Positions 5,826-14,999 are shown, counted from the first letter of the stretch. The stretch is 25,324 nt of DNA from an uncultured Steroidobacter sp. (GCA_946478975.1 CAMLEO010000080.1:1-25324); one strand, 5' to 3'. Numbers and translations: made by a program. Notes: generated by a model from the sequence alone, not told the origin.

Positions 5826-8210
5826 ATGGCAGACACCCCTCGTAACGATCTCACGCTCAGCACCGAATATCTGACCCGCCTGGACGCGTATTGGCGCGCG
5901 GCCAATTATCTGGCAGTGGGTCAGATTTATTTGCTGGACAACCCGCTGCTCGAAGAGCCGTTGCAGATCGCGCACGTCAAGCCGCGCCTGCTCGGCCACT
6001 GGGGCACGACGCCCGGCTTGAATTTCATCTACGCACACTTGAATCGCGTCATACGCAAGTATGACGTGAACGCCTTGTACATCGCCGGGCCCGGACACGG
6101 TGGGCCGGCGCTGGTCGCGAACGTCTATCTCGAAGGCACGTACAGCGAGTACTACCCGAACGTGTCCGAGGACAAGGACGGCATGCGCCGGCTGTTCAAA
6201 CAGTTTTCCTTTCCTGGCGGCATTCCGAGCCACGTCGCGCCCGAAACGCCGGGTTCGATTCACGAAGGCGGCGAGCTCGGATATTCCCTGTCGCATGCGA
6301 CCGGTGCGGCGTTCGACAATCCCGATCTGCTGGTTGCGTGTGTGATCGGCGATGGCGAGGCCGAGACCGGCCCGCTCGCCACCAGCTGGCACTCGAACAA
6401 ATTCCTGAACCCGGTGCGCGACGGCGCCGTGCTGCCGATCCTGCACTTGAATGGTTACAAGATCGCCGGCCCGACGGTGCTCGCTCGCATTCCGCGCGAA
6501 GAGCTGACGCAGCTCATGCAGGGTTACGGTTACGAGCCGTTCTTTATCGACGAACAGGACACCATCGCCGCCACGCACCTCGCGATGGCGAAGACGATGG
6601 ACCGGATCGTCGAACGCATTCGTGACATTCAAACCGATGCGCGCAAGAACGGTTTCAAACAACGGCCGCGCTGGCCGATGCTGGTGTTACATACGCCCAA
6701 AGGCTGGACCGGCCCCGAGGAAGTCGATGGCGTGCCGGTGGAGAACAGCTGGCGCTCGCACCAGGTGCCGCTGGCGCAGCTGGCGGAAAAGAAAGATCAC
6801 TTGCAGCTGCTGGAACAATGGATGCGCAGCTACAAGCCCGAGGAGCTGTTCACTGCCGAAGGCAAGTTGAAGCCGGAGCTGCGGGAGCTCGCGCCGGTGG
6901 GCAAACGTCGCATGGGCGACAACCCGCACGCCAACGGCGGCGTACTGCTGCGTGAGCTGCGGCTGCCGGACTTTCGCGAGTACGCAGTCGAGCTGCCCGC
7001 ACCGGGCGCGAAGATCGCCGAGTCCACACGCGTGCAGGGCAAGTTCCTGCGCGACGTGATGAAGCTCAACATGGACACGCGCAACTTCCGGCTGTTCGCG
7101 CCGGACGAGTTCACCTCCAATCGCTGGGACGAGGTGCTGAAAGTCACATCGCGCATGTCCGCAGCCCGCATCGAGCCGACCGATACCAGTGTCGCCTGCG
7201 ATGGCCGCGTGATGGAAATGCTCAGCGAACATCAATGCCAGGGCTGGCTCGAAGGCTATCTGCTCACCGGACGGCACGGCTTCTTCAGCTGTTACGAGGC
7301 GTTCATTCACATCGTCGATTCGATGTTCAACCAGCACGCCAAGTGGCTCAAGACCTGCAATCACATCGGCTGGCGCCGGCCGATCGCGTCGCTGAATTAT
7401 CTGCTGACTTCGCACGTCTGGCGGCAGGATCACAACGGCTTCAGCCACCAGGATCCGGGCTTTATTGATCACGTCGTCAACAAGAAGGCCGACGTGATTC
7501 GCGTGTACCTGCCGCCTGACGCCAACACGCTGCTGAGCGTGACCGATCATTGCCTGCGCAGTCGCAATTACGTGAATGTGATCGTGGCCGGCAAACAGCC
7601 CGAGCATCAGTGGCTGTCGATGGACGCGGCAATCAAACATTGCACTGCCGGCGTGAGCATCTGGTCGTGGGCCAGCAACGATCAGGACGGCTCGCCGGAC
7701 ATCGTCATGGCCTGTGCCGGCGATGTGCCGACGTTGGAAACATTGGCAGCGGTTCAGTTGCTGCGCGAGTGGCTGCCGGCGCTGCGGATTCGCGTCGTCA
7801 ACGTCGTCGACCTGATGACCCTGGTGCCGGACACGGAACATCCGCACGGCTTGAGCGACAAGGAGTTCGATTCGATCTTCACCGCCGACAAGCCGATTCT
7901 ATTCGCGTTCCACGGCTATCCCTGGCTGATCCATCGCCTCACCTATCGCCGCCACGGCCACGGCAATCTGCACGTGCGCGGCTACAAGGAAGAAGGCACG
8001 ACAACCACGCCGTTCGACATGACGGTGCTCAACGATCTGGATCGTTATCACCTGGCCGAGACCGCGATCGACCTCGTGCCCTCACTCGGCGCTCAAGCCG
8101 GCCACCTGCGCCAGCGCCTGCGCGACAAGCTCATCGAGCACCGCGAATATGTCCGCCGCCATGGCGAAGACATGCCCGAGGTGCGCGATTGGAAATGGGT
8201 CGCTAAGTAG
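5826..8210 (+). CDS. xfp: Phosphoketolase (xylulose-5-P / fructose-6-P type)
   Basis: The 794-residue length equals that of typical XFP enzymes. These cytoplasmic, thiamine-diphosphate-dependent enzymes split xylulose 5-phosphate with phosphate into acetyl phosphate and glyceraldehyde 3-phosphate; some also use fructose 6-phosphate. Signature segments are H58 in [18 protein letters not shown]91 in [40 protein letters not shown], and the cofactor motif [19 protein letters not shown] (~175-193). The C-terminal half includes [17 protein letters not shown] and [10 protein letters not shown], also typical. ATG 5826 is preferred to a TTG at 5817; the ribosome-binding site is weak, consistent with coupling to the upstream regulator 12 nt away. 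Substrate preference cannot be told from the sequence. The product acetyl phosphate can yield ATP via acetate kinase, which is not encoded in this window. Confidence 0.95.
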   Translation: MADTPRNDLTLSTEYLTRLDAYWRAANYLAVGQIYLLDNPLLEEPLQIAHVKPRLLGHWGTTPGLNFIYAHLNRVIRKYDVNALYIAGPGHGGPALVANVYLEGTYSEYYPNVSEDKDGMRRLFKQFSFPGGIPSHVAPETPGSIHEGGELGYSLSHATGAAFDNPDLLVACVIGDGEAETGPLATSWHSNKFLNPVRDGAVLPILHLNGYKIAGPTVLARIPREELTQLMQGYGYEPFFIDEQDTIAATHLAMAKTMDRIVERIRDIQTDARKNGFKQRPRWPMLVLHTPKGWTGPEEVDGVPVENSWRSHQVPLAQLAEKKDHLQLLEQWMRSYKPEELFTAEGKLKPELRELAPVGKRRMGDNPHANGGVLLRELRLPDFREYAVELPAPGAKIAESTRVQGKFLRDVMKLNMDTRNFRLFAPDEFTSNRWDEVLKVTSRMSAARIEPTDTSVACDGRVMEMLSEHQCQGWLEGYLLTGRHGFFSCYEAFIHIVDSMFNQHAKWLKTCNHIGWRRPIASLNYLLTSHVWRQDHNGFSHQDPGFIDHVVNKKADVIRVYLPPDANTLLSVTDHCLRSRNYVNVIVAGKQPEHQWLSMDAAIKHCTAGVSIWSWASNDQDGSPDIVMACAGDVPTLETLAAVQLLREWLPALRIRVVNVVDLMTLVPDTEHPHGLSDKEFDSIFTADKPILFAFHGYPWLIHRLTYRRHGHGNLHVRGYKEEGTTTTPFDMTVLNDLDRYHLAETAIDLVPSLGAQAGHLRQRLRDKLIEHREYVRRHGEDMPEVRDWKWVAK

Positions 8211-8276
8211 CTAGCTTTTTCGCTGACGCGGTTGCGCTTCGCGTTGGCGCGGACGCGTTACGCGCAGCCTTCGGCT

Positions 8277-8534
8277 GAGCTGGCGGCGTAGGTGGGGGTC
8301 CTGTGAAACTCGCCAGCGTCTTCGCGCGATTTGCATCGGCGTTCGATGGTGCCCGCATGATTGGCTCAGCGGCATCGTTGCGCTTTACTGCGCTCTCGTC
8401 GCGCTAACGCGCGACACGCGGTCCGCGCCGCGTTTGTGGGACAGCGACCGCGCAATGCCTAGCTCGAATGGCTGAGGGCGGCATCATCACGAGGGTTGGC
8501 GAACTTCACAGGACCCCCACCTTTCCGCCAGCTC
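8277..8534. repeat. Long inverted repeat, 39/38-nt arms around a 181-nt core; MITE-like or structural
   Basis: The left arm is 8277-8315 and the right arm is 8497-8534. The outer 10 nt (GAGCTGGCGG) match perfectly, a 4/3-nt segment differs, and the inner 25 nt match at 23 positions, including a 17-nt perfect block, GGTGGGGGTCCTGTGAA, on the left. The core has a 7-bp perfect hairpin (8398-8415, loop TAAC). I see no target-site duplication at either edge and no transposase. It could be a non-autonomous mobile element, an interspersed intergenic repeat, or a structure protecting the ends of both convergent mRNAs. Confidence 0.65.
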
Positions 8535-8555
8535 GAAGATGCGCGATCCAAGAGG

Positions 8556-8586
8556 GGCGCCGCCGCGAATCGAGCGCGGCAGCGCC
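8556..8586. terminator. GC-rich hairpin downstream of the flavoprotein gene (weak terminator candidate)
   Basis: GGCGC-C-GCCGCG pairs with CGCGGC-A-GCGCC, an 11-bp stem with one C/A mismatch and a 7-nt loop (AATCGAG). It lies 44 nt past the minus-strand stop codon at 8630. The minus strand has no T run after it, so intrinsic termination is not established. Confidence 0.35.
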
Positions 8587-8629
8587 GACTCCGGGAATCT
8601 GGCGTTTTTGCTCGTGCAGAACTTCTTTG

Positions 8630-9754
8630 TTAAGTATTCAGTGCCGGCTCGCGGGCGTGCAGGAACCAGCGGTCGAGGATCACATTGCGGGCAAACCACT
8701 GCGTTTGCATGAGTGCGCGCGCGAGTGACAGCCGCAATGTCGCCGGCAGGAACGACAGGGCCGGAGCGCCGCCTCGCTCGCCGAAGCGGGAGCGCAACGA
8801 TGTTTCATAAGGCATGAGCCGGCTGCGAGCATAGTTGCGACCGGCGGCAATCGCGGTGGCCGCAGCCATCAACCCCGATTCCACGGCGGGCCGGATGCCC
8901 TCGCCGCTTTGTGTATAAGCGAGGCCGGCAGCATCGCCAATGATCATCACCGCTTCGCCAACCACGGGGCGATTGGCGTGCGAGTACAAAAGATACGCAT
9001 GCCCTTTGAACTTGCCCGGCAGGTCGGCCGGAATGCGCCCCTGCTCGGCGAGCCCGCGAGCAAACGTTTGCACCTGCTCGGCCAGGCGATGATTGCCTTC
9101 GCGCCCCAGGCCGACATTCAGATAGTTTCCTTTGCGGAAACACCAGCCATAGCCTTTCAGGTCTTCGCAGAAATACAGCTCGGGCTGATCGCCGGTCACC
9201 GCACACTGCGCCGCCTGCGCATCGTTCATCTCGAACTCGATCTCCTGCGCACTGATCGCCCTTTCTTCCTTGCCCAGATGCGCGCCGAGGAAGCGAGCGA
9301 CCGGACAGAAGTGCCCGCCGGCGCCGATCACCAGGCCCGCCGAGATCTGCCCGTTCACGAACCAGCGATCGCCGACGCGCTCCATGGCTTTCCAGGTGTC
9401 GCCCAGACGCAGGCGTGCGCCGCTGCGCTCCAGCAGGTAATGATCGAACTCACAGCGACGAATGCCGTAACTCACGATCTTGTCGTAACGCACGGGCGCG
9501 TTCGCACGCTGCCCCATGCCGGTGACAAACGAGCTGATCGGCTGCAGCACTCGCCCGCGAGCGTAGTCCTCGACGTCCAGAGCCAGTTCTTCGACGACCT
9601 GCGGCGTGATCCAGCCGGCGCAGACTTTGTCGCGCGGGAACTCGCTCTTGTCCATGACCAGCACATCGAGCCCGGCCTGCTTCAGCAAGCGAGCGCAGGA
9701 CGATCCGGCTGGACCGCCGCCAACGATCAATACATCGCAGCTCTCGGTGGTCAT
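8630..9754 (-). CDS. Geranylgeranyl-reductase-family FAD-dependent oxidoreductase
   Basis: This 374-residue flavoprotein starts with a Rossmann motif, VLIVGGGPAGSSCARLLKQA, then MDKSEFPRDKVCAGWI, the family's second conserved block (commonly DK..FPRDKxCGG). GYGWCFRKGNYLNVGLGRE matches the Y-x-W-x-F-x-K-x4-NVG-G signature of geranylgeranyl reductases, and IIGDAAGLAYTQSGEGIRPA is the FAD ribityl GD motif. Relatives reduce double bonds of isoprenoid lipids, chlorophyll side chains or membrane lipids. The ATG at 9754 overlaps the upstream gene's TGA (ATGA), so it is coupled to the CFA-synthase-like methyltransferase; a longer in-frame reading to 9880 lies within that gene and is rejected. The pairing points to modification of unsaturated membrane lipids. 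The substrate is unknown, and no chlorophyll or archaeal-lipid genes are nearby. Confidence 0.85.
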   Translation of the reverse strand: MTTESCDVLIVGGGPAGSSCARLLKQAGLDVLVMDKSEFPRDKVCAGWITPQVVEELALDVEDYARGRVLQPISSFVTGMGQRANAPVRYDKIVSYGIRRCEFDHYLLERSGARLRLGDTWKAMERVGDRWFVNGQISAGLVIGAGGHFCPVARFLGAHLGKEERAISAQEIEFEMNDAQAAQCAVTGDQPELYFCEDLKGYGWCFRKGNYLNVGLGREGNHRLAEQVQTFARGLAEQGRIPADLPGKFKGHAYLLYSHANRPVVGEAVMIIGDAAGLAYTQSGEGIRPAVESGLMAAATAIAAGRNYARSRLMPYETSLRSRFGERGGAPALSFLPATLRLSLARALMQTQWFARNVILDRWFLHAREPALNT

Positions 9755-11049
9755 GGCTGGTAGAGGTGCTCGCGAGTCATGGGAATGTGGTTGTTGGCAC
9801 CGGGCGAGAACACGACCTGAAACAACTGCATCTCGCCGGTCGTGAACGCCGCGTGCGATCCCAGCAGATACAAGCGCCACATTCTCACAAAGCTCTCATC
9901 GAACATCGCCTTGACGCGATCCGCCGACTGCTCGTACAGCTGCCACCACCATTCCAGCGTGCGTGCGTAGTGCAGCCGCAGGTTCTCCACGTCCAGCACC
10001 GAGAAATCGTTGTCCTCGAATATATCCATCATCTGCTTCAGCGACGGCGGATTGGCGCCCGGGAAAATGCGCCGGTCGATCCAGCGATGCATGGGCTTCC
10101 AGCGGTTGCGGCCGATGGTGTGGATCAAACCGAGCCCGTCGGCCTTGAGGCAGCCGCGAATCACCTGGCCGAGCCCAGGATAATTCTCCACGCCCACGTG
10201 CTCGAGCATGCCGACCGACACGAACTTGTCGTACTGGCCGGAGATGTTGCGATAGTCGTCTTCGACGAACTGGACCGAGTTCGACAAACCTTCCGCCTGC
10301 GCACGCTCGCGTGCATATGCGATCTGCTCGCGTGAAATGTTGAACGCAGTCACTTTCACGCCGTGCTTGCGAGCCATGTACAGAGCGAGGCCGCCCCAGC
10401 CGCAGCCCGCCTCCACGACGTGCTCGCCCGGGCGCAGCTGCACTTTGCGACACACGTGCTCGAATTTCGCGAGCTGCGCCTCATCCAGCGTCGCCTCCGG
10501 CGTCGGGAAATAAGCGCAGGTGTATGCCATGGTCGAGCCCAGCCACAGGGCATAGAACTCGTTGCCGATGTCGTAGTGGTGATGAATATTTTCGCGCGAG
10601 CCGTCGAGCGTGTTCACCGGCCGGCGATGCATCCACGACGCAACGCGCCGCGCCAATGTCACTGAGTTGCGGGCCGGACGCGCCGAGCCTTGATACAACA
10701 GCTCGATCATGCGGCCGAAGTCGCCGTCGACCTCGATCTTGCCGGCGCTGTAGAGCTCGCCGAATTCCATGTCGGGGTCCATGCACAGCCGCACCAGCGT
10801 GCGCCGGTCGGAGATGTGCAAGGTTGCAACCGGCTCGCCGGCCGCGTTCATGACGCGATCGCCATTCCAGAGCGCGAACTGAATCGGAGGATTGCCGAAT
10901 GCATGCAGCAGTGCGCGCAGCATGCGGCCTTCCATGGAACGCAGCCGCGAAGCATCGGGCGGCGGTGCGGAGCCCGTGCGCGCTGACGCGCCCGACGTCC
11001 CATTCGCCACGCGATACGTACTCGACGGCCCTTCTTGTGTCGTCTGCAT
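9751..11049 (-). CDS. cfa: Cyclopropane-fatty-acyl-phospholipid synthase family methyltransferase
   Basis: The 432-residue product matches CFA synthase, which uses S-adenosylmethionine to modify double bonds of membrane phospholipid acyl chains. An N-terminal lipid-associated region (~40-160) includes FGELYSAGKIEVDGDF. Next come HHHYDIGNEFYALWLGSTMAYTCAYF (in pieces), the SAM motif VVEAGCGWGGLALYMARKHG, EQIAYARERAQAEGL, VSVGMLEHVGVENYP and the C-terminal EWWWQLYE. ATG 11049 is chosen because GGAG lies 7 nt upstream; an in-frame ATG at 11148 lacks family homology. Product is most often a cyclopropane ring, but relatives make methyl-branched or furan precursors, and the coupled flavoprotein could fit a two-step methylation-reduction. 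The E/H/Y active-site set was not checked residue by residue. Confidence 0.9.
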   Translation of the reverse strand: MQTTQEGPSSTYRVANGTSGASARTGSAPPPDASRLRSMEGRMLRALLHAFGNPPIQFALWNGDRVMNAAGEPVATLHISDRRTLVRLCMDPDMEFGELYSAGKIEVDGDFGRMIELLYQGSARPARNSVTLARRVASWMHRRPVNTLDGSRENIHHHYDIGNEFYALWLGSTMAYTCAYFPTPEATLDEAQLAKFEHVCRKVQLRPGEHVVEAGCGWGGLALYMARKHGVKVTAFNISREQIAYARERAQAEGLSNSVQFVEDDYRNISGQYDKFVSVGMLEHVGVENYPGLGQVIRGCLKADGLGLIHTIGRNRWKPMHRWIDRRIFPGANPPSLKQMMDIFEDNDFSVLDVENLRLHYARTLEWWWQLYEQSADRVKAMFDESFVRMWRLYLLGSHAAFTTGEMQLFQVVFSPGANNHIPMTREHLYQP

Positions 11050-11156
11050 TGTTTGTCTCCGCCCCCAGCGCAGTCGTCCAGCTAATAGTTGGGATTTTTC
11101 GGGCGCGACGCAAGAGCCCGGGGTGATGGAGCGCAATTTGTGGGCCATCCCTGCGA

Positions 11157-11168
11157 CTTGCCGGCAAG
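11157..11168. promoter_or_regulatory. 12-nt perfect palindrome between cfa-like gene and ompW, candidate operator
   Basis: CTTGCCGGCAAG is fully self-complementary and sits in the 253-nt divergent region, 108 nt from the methyltransferase start and 135 nt from the ompW start. A second small hairpin, GTCCG/CGGAC (11180-11184/11191-11195), follows. No FNR-type box is present. Its role is unknown. Confidence 0.3.
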
Positions 11169-11248
11169 GATTACAGCCCGTCCGTTCACCCGGACTACCC
11201 CGCAGGCCTTGCGTGGACCTCCGGAGCGCGCCGCGGAAGCGGTACTTC

Positions 11249-11254
11249 TATAAA
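11249..11254 (+). promoter_or_regulatory. Possible -10 box (TATAAA) upstream of ompW
   Basis: TATAAA lies 49 nt before the ompW ATG in an otherwise GC-rich region. No recognisable -35 hexamer occurs at 16-18 nt, so it may need an activator or not be a promoter. Confidence 0.3.
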
Positions 11255-11302
11255 TGCACCCGTCGGCACCGACCTTTCGGGGCCGTAATAAGAAGGTGTG
11301 AA

Positions 11303-11905
11303 ATGAAACTCGCTGCTGCTGCAATTGTTTCTGTTTTAGGCGTCGTCGCGGTCCCGGCGGTTCAGGCCCAAGACGCAGGCGACTGGATCTGGCGCGTGGG
11401 TATCCACAGTGTCCGCCCCAAGTCCGACAATCACGACCTGGTGAACGTCGACACCGGCGCCAGCCTGACATTCAACGGCACGTATATGTTCGCGCCGCAC
11501 TGGGGCGCCGAACTGCTGGCGGCCCTGCCGTTCTCGCACGACATCAACCTGAACGGCGGCGGCAAAGTCGCTGAGACCAAACATCTGCCGCCGACGCTGA
11601 GCCTGCAATATCACTTCAATCCCAACGGCACGTGGCGGCCGTATGTCGGCGCGGGCCTGAATTACACGCTGTTCTTCAACGAGAAGACGGTCGGCGCGCT
11701 GGCGGGCAACAAGCTGAAGCTGGATCCGTCATGGGGCCTGGCGGCGCAGGCCGGACTGGACGTGGCACTCGGCAGCGACTGGTTCGCAAACGTCGACGCC
11801 CGCTACTTCGACATCGATACCGATGCGACTTTGAACGGCACCAGGCTCGGCACCGTGCAAATCGATCCCTATGCGTTCGGATTGTCCGTCGGCCGGCGCT
11901 TCTGA
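11303..11905 (+). CDS. ompW: OmpW family outer-membrane protein
   Basis: The 200-residue product has an N-terminal signal peptide, MKLAAAAIVSVLGVVAVPAV, with likely cleavage after VQA (residue 22). The mature part looks like the small eight-stranded OmpW barrel: WIWRVGIHSVRPKSDN near the start, LTFNGTYMFAPHWGAELLAA, PTLSLQYHFNPNGTWRPYVG and AGLNYTLFF, with a C-terminal GLSVGRRF ending in Phe as outer-membrane barrels do. OmpW forms a narrow channel for small hydrophobic molecules and is often raised under anaerobic or stress conditions. The ATG is well supported by AGAAGG 6 nt upstream. hemN starts 15 nt after the stop, so the two are probably co-transcribed. Confidence 0.92.
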   Translation: MKLAAAAIVSVLGVVAVPAVQAQDAGDWIWRVGIHSVRPKSDNHDLVNVDTGASLTFNGTYMFAPHWGAELLAALPFSHDINLNGGGKVAETKHLPPTLSLQYHFNPNGTWRPYVGAGLNYTLFFNEKTVGALAGNKLKLDPSWGLAAQAGLDVALGSDWFANVDARYFDIDTDATLNGTRLGTVQIDPYAFGLSVGRRF

Positions 11906-11920
11906 CCGGCCTTCCCGCTC

Positions 11921-13294
11921 ATGAAACTCAATGCTGAATTGATTCGTCGTTACGACGGCCATGGACCGCGGTACACCTCCTATCCGACCGCGGTTCATTT
12001 TCATACCCGTTTCGACGAACAGTCCTACCGGCGCGCCGCACTGCTGAGCAATTCGGCTCGCGTGCGGCCGCTGTCGATGTATGTTCACATTCCGTTCTGC
12101 GAGCACCCCTGCTTCTATTGCGGGTGTAACAAAATTATCACCCGCAACCGCGTGCACGCCGAGCAGTATTTGCAACGCCTGTATCGCGAAATCGAGTTGC
12201 AAGGCGCGCTGTTCGGTCGGGCTCGCGCCATCCGGCAGCTGCATTTTGGCGGCGGTACGCCGACGTACCTCACCATGGAGCAGCTGTCGGGATTGTTCGA
12301 TCATCTCGGCCGTCACTTCAACGTCGACCGCTCCGAGCAGCGCGAATTCTCCATCGAAATCGATCCGCGCACCTTGCAGGAAGACTCGCTGCCGGCGCTC
12401 GCGGCGCTCGGTTTCAATCGCATCAGCCTGGGCGTGCAGGATTTCGATCCGGACGTACAAAAAGCCGTCAATCGCCAGCAAAGCACCGAGCAGGTCGCGC
12501 ACTCCGTGCGGCAGGCGCGGGCGTTGGGCTTTCGTTCCATCAGCTTCGATCTGATCTACGGCTTGCCATTACAAACAGTGGCCAGCTTCAGCAAGACACT
12601 GGATACGGTCATTGCGATCCGGCCTGATCGCGTGGCTGCGTATGGCTACGCGCACATGCCAAAGCTGTTCAAAGCACAGCGGGCGATTCGCGCCGAACAG
12701 TTGCCCGATTCCGAGACGCGCCTGCAACTGCTGGAGCTGACTGTAGAGCGGCTGACCGCGGCAGGATATGTTTACATCGGCATGGATCATTTCGCGCTGC
12801 CCGACGACGACCTGGCGCGCGCCCTGCGCGACGGCAGCCTGCATAGAAACTTTCAGGGTTATTCGACGCACGGCGACTGCGATCTGATCGGCCTCGGCGT
12901 CAGCGCCATCAGCGCCGTCGGCAACTGCTACTCGCAGAACTGCAAACAACTGTCCGCCTACTATCACGCGCTGGATCAGGGCCGATTGCCCGTCGAGCGC
13001 GGCATCGCGTTGAGCATCGATGACGTGGTGAGACGCGATGTCATCCAGCGCCTGATGTGCAAAGGCGAGCTTGCGATCCACGACATCGAGGCGCAGTACG
13101 CGCTCGACTTCGACGAGTACTTCGCCAACGAGCTGACGGCACTACAGCCGCTGGCGCTCGACGGTCTGGTGACTCGACAAAAAGGCAGCATCACTGTCAC
13201 AGAGCGCGGCCGCACGCTGCTGAGGAATGTCGCGATGGTGTTCGACGCGCATTTGAAGCCGACGGCCACGCCGCAATATTCCAAAGTGATTTGA
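11921..13294 (+). CDS. hemN: Oxygen-independent coproporphyrinogen III dehydrogenase
   Basis: This 457-residue radical-SAM enzyme converts coproporphyrinogen III to protoporphyrinogen IX without oxygen, in haem synthesis. The N-terminal [10 protein letters not shown] segment is characteristic of true HemN rather than the HemW relatives. The iron-sulfur motif is C60-x3-C64-x2-C67-x-C69 in [15 protein letters not shown], the extra cysteine also being HemN-like. [30 protein letters not shown] and [12 protein letters not shown] follow in the expected order, with the HemN C-terminal domain after about residue 370. Length matches E. coli HemN (457). It is 15 nt behind ompW with a weak ribosome-binding site. 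Location directly before the cbb3 operon fits supply of haem under low oxygen. Confidence 0.96.
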   Translation: MKLNAELIRRYDGHGPRYTSYPTAVHFHTRFDEQSYRRAALLSNSARVRPLSMYVHIPFCEHPCFYCGCNKIITRNRVHAEQYLQRLYREIELQGALFGRARAIRQLHFGGGTPTYLTMEQLSGLFDHLGRHFNVDRSEQREFSIEIDPRTLQEDSLPALAALGFNRISLGVQDFDPDVQKAVNRQQSTEQVAHSVRQARALGFRSISFDLIYGLPLQTVASFSKTLDTVIAIRPDRVAAYGYAHMPKLFKAQRAIRAEQLPDSETRLQLLELTVERLTAAGYVYIGMDHFALPDDDLARALRDGSLHRNFQGYSTHGDCDLIGLGVSAISAVGNCYSQNCKQLSAYYHALDQGRLPVERGIALSIDDVVRRDVIQRLMCKGELAIHDIEAQYALDFDEYFANELTALQPLALDGLVTRQKGSITVTERGRTLLRNVAMVFDAHLKPTATPQYSKVI

Positions 13295-13364
13295 TTTTCT
13301 CCGGTCGCAAGCGGCCAGGGCCCTTCGACTAAGACTTTCCCTCAAACGGCCGCTGCGCCAACCG

Positions 13365-13384
13365 GCAGGCGGCCTGCGTTTTTT
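13365..13384 (+). terminator. Rho-independent terminator after hemN
   Basis: GCAGG (13365-13369) and CCTGC (13373-13377) form a short GC-rich stem with loop CGG, followed after one G by six T residues (13379-13384). An alternative upstream pairing, GGCCGC/GCGGCC (13348-13353/13369-13374), could compete with it, like an antiterminator. It separates ompW-hemN from ccoN. Confidence 0.65.
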
Positions 13385-13405
13385 GCGATCCAGTCGACAT
13401 CTGCA

Positions 13406-13426
13406 GGCACTCCACTCAGGGGTGCC
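13406..13426 (+). promoter_or_regulatory. Hairpin in the ccoN upstream region
   Basis: GGCACTCC (13406-13413) pairs with GGGGTGCC (13419-13426), including one G/T pair, with loop ACTCA. A second palindrome, CGGGGTCCCCG, follows at about 13440-13450. No TTGAT-N4-ATCAA box is found between hemN and ccoN, although such a box is common before cbb3 operons. Whether these act as operators or leader structure is unknown. Confidence 0.3.
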
Positions 13427-13517
13427 GCGCAGTCTCTCTCGGGGTCCCCGTAAATCGCGCAGAAACGCCGCGCTGTACATTGCGGCCAAGCTGAAATCAC
13501 CTGCTGCGAGGCTGCTC

Positions 13518-14999
13518 ATGTCCGCCAATGTCTTGCCTGCTGACGCTCAAATCGACGCGCCCGTGCGCGCCGGCGTCGAAGCACGCTCCTACTACAACGA
13601 CAAAGTCGTGCGTCAGTTCGCGATCATGACGGTCGTGTGGGGCATCGTCGGCATGGCGGTGGGCGTGCTCATCGCCGCGCAGCTGCTGTGGCCGGCACTG
13701 AACTTCGATATTCCCTGGCTCACCTACAGCCGCCTGCGCCCGCTGCACACCAATGCGGTGATCTTCGCGTTCGGCGGCTCGGCGCTGTTCACGACTTCGT
13801 ACTACATCGTGCAGCGGACCTGTCACGTGCGATTGTTCTCCGATCGGCTGGCCGCGTTCACGTTCTGGGGCTGGCAGCTGGTCATCGTGCTCGCCGCGAT
13901 TACGCTGCCGCTGGGCATTACGCAGAGCAAGGAATACGCCGAGCTCGAATGGCCGATCGATCTGCTGATCGCAATCGTGTGGGTTGCATACGGCGTCGTG
14001 TTCTTCGGCACCATCGCCCAGCGCAAGGTGAAACACATCTACGTCGCGAACTGGTTCTTTGCGGCGTACATCATCACGATCGCGGTCCTGCACATCGTGA
14101 ACAACATCGCGATCCCGGTGTCGCCGACCAAGTCATACATCGTGTACTCGGGCGTGGTCGATGCGATGGTGCAGTGGTGGTACGGCCATAACGCGGTCGG
14201 CTTCTTCCTGACCGCCGGCTTCCTGGGAATGATGTACTACATCGTGCCCAAGCAGGTCGGCAAACCGATTTATTCCTATCGCCTGTCGATCGTGCACTTC
14301 TGGGCGCTGATCTCGATTTATATGTGGGCGGGCCCGCATCACCTGCACTACACCAGCCTGCCGGATTGGGCGCAGTCGCTGGGCATGGTGTTCTCGCTGA
14401 TCCTGCTCGCGCCGTCGTGGGGCGGCATGATCAACGGCCTGATGACCATGTCCGGCGCCTGGCACAAGCTGCGCACCGATCCGGTGATGAAGTTCCTGGT
14501 GGTGTCGCTGTCGTTCTACGGCATGTCGACGTTCGAAGGTCCAATGATGTCCATCAAGACGGTGAACGCGCTGTCGCATTACACCGATTGGACCATCGGC
14601 CACGTGCACTCCGGCGCGCTCGGCTGGGTCGCCTTCATCTCCATCGCTTCGTTGTATGCGCTGATTCCCAAGCTGTTCGGCAAACAGCAGATGTACAGCG
14701 TCAAGCTCATGGATGCGCACTTCTGGATCGCGACCATCGGCATTGTGCTGTATGTCACATCGATGTGGATTGCCGGCGTCATGCAGGGCCTGATGTGGCG
14801 CGCGATGAATGCGGACGGCACGTTGACCTACACGTTCGTCGAGTCGCTCAAGAACACGTATCCGTACTACGGCGTGCGCCTGCTCGGCGGCCTGATGTTC
14901 CTCAGCGGCATGCTGATCATGGCTTACAACGTGTGGCGCACCGTGCGTGACACGCAGCCGGTCGACGTCGCCGTGCTCGCGCCCGCTTCCGCTCACTAA
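13518..14999 (+). CDS. ccoN: cbb3-type cytochrome c oxidase subunit I
   Basis: This 493-residue integral membrane protein is the catalytic subunit that reduces oxygen to water with high affinity and pumps protons. It has about 12 membrane helices. Conserved ligands are visible: H77 ([12 protein letters not shown]) for low-spin haem, H224 ([13 protein letters not shown]) and H274/H275 ([14 protein letters not shown]) for CuB, Y268 (SIYMW) at the position of the cross-linked tyrosine of cbb3 enzymes, and H362/H364 ([11 protein letters not shown]) for the haems. ATG 13518 is preferred over an upstream in-frame start, with CGAGG about 7 nt before it and family homology starting close behind. It is the first gene of the ccoNOQP operon; ccoO begins 12 nt downstream. 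Confidence 0.97.
   Translation: MSANVLPADAQIDAPVRAGVEARSYYNDKVVRQFAIMTVVWGIVGMAVGVLIAAQLLWPALNFDIPWLTYSRLRPLHTNAVIFAFGGSALFTTSYYIVQRTCHVRLFSDRLAAFTFWGWQLVIVLAAITLPLGITQSKEYAELEWPIDLLIAIVWVAYGVVFFGTIAQRKVKHIYVANWFFAAYIITIAVLHIVNNIAIPVSPTKSYIVYSGVVDAMVQWWYGHNAVGFFLTAGFLGMMYYIVPKQVGKPIYSYRLSIVHFWALISIYMWAGPHHLHYTSLPDWAQSLGMVFSLILLAPSWGGMINGLMTMSGAWHKLRTDPVMKFLVVSLSFYGMSTFEGPMMSIKTVNALSHYTDWTIGHVHSGALGWVAFISIASLYALIPKLFGKQQMYSVKLMDAHFWIATIGIVLYVTSMWIAGVMQGLMWRAMNADGTLTYTFVESLKNTYPYYGVRLLGGLMFLSGMLIMAYNVWRTVRDTQPVDVAVLAPASAH

Larger units (their letters stand above)
8211..8629. other. Non-coding convergent intergenic region rich in inverted repeats
   Basis: These 419 bases separate xfp from the convergent flavoprotein gene and contain no ORF with recognisable protein features. 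They hold a T5 run directly after the xfp stop (8216-8220), a small hairpin CAGCC-TTC-GGCTG (8265-8277), a long inverted repeat (arms 8277-8315 and 8497-8534), a perfect internal hairpin (8398-8415), and a GC-rich hairpin (8556-8586). No clear promoter or terminator with a T tract after a stem is seen. Confidence 0.6.

Noticed and set aside
5142..6662. 506-codon minus-strand frame
   Set aside because: It is opposite the FixJ-like regulator and phosphoketolase genes and shows only low-complexity composition with no motif.
8277..8534. Insertion sequence with terminal inverted repeats
   Set aside because: No transposase frame and no target-site duplication; recorded as an inverted repeat of unknown type.
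8468..8728. 86-codon plus-strand frame in the convergent region
   Set aside because: No motif, no ribosome-binding site; it covers the right arm of the inverted repeat and runs into the flavoprotein gene.
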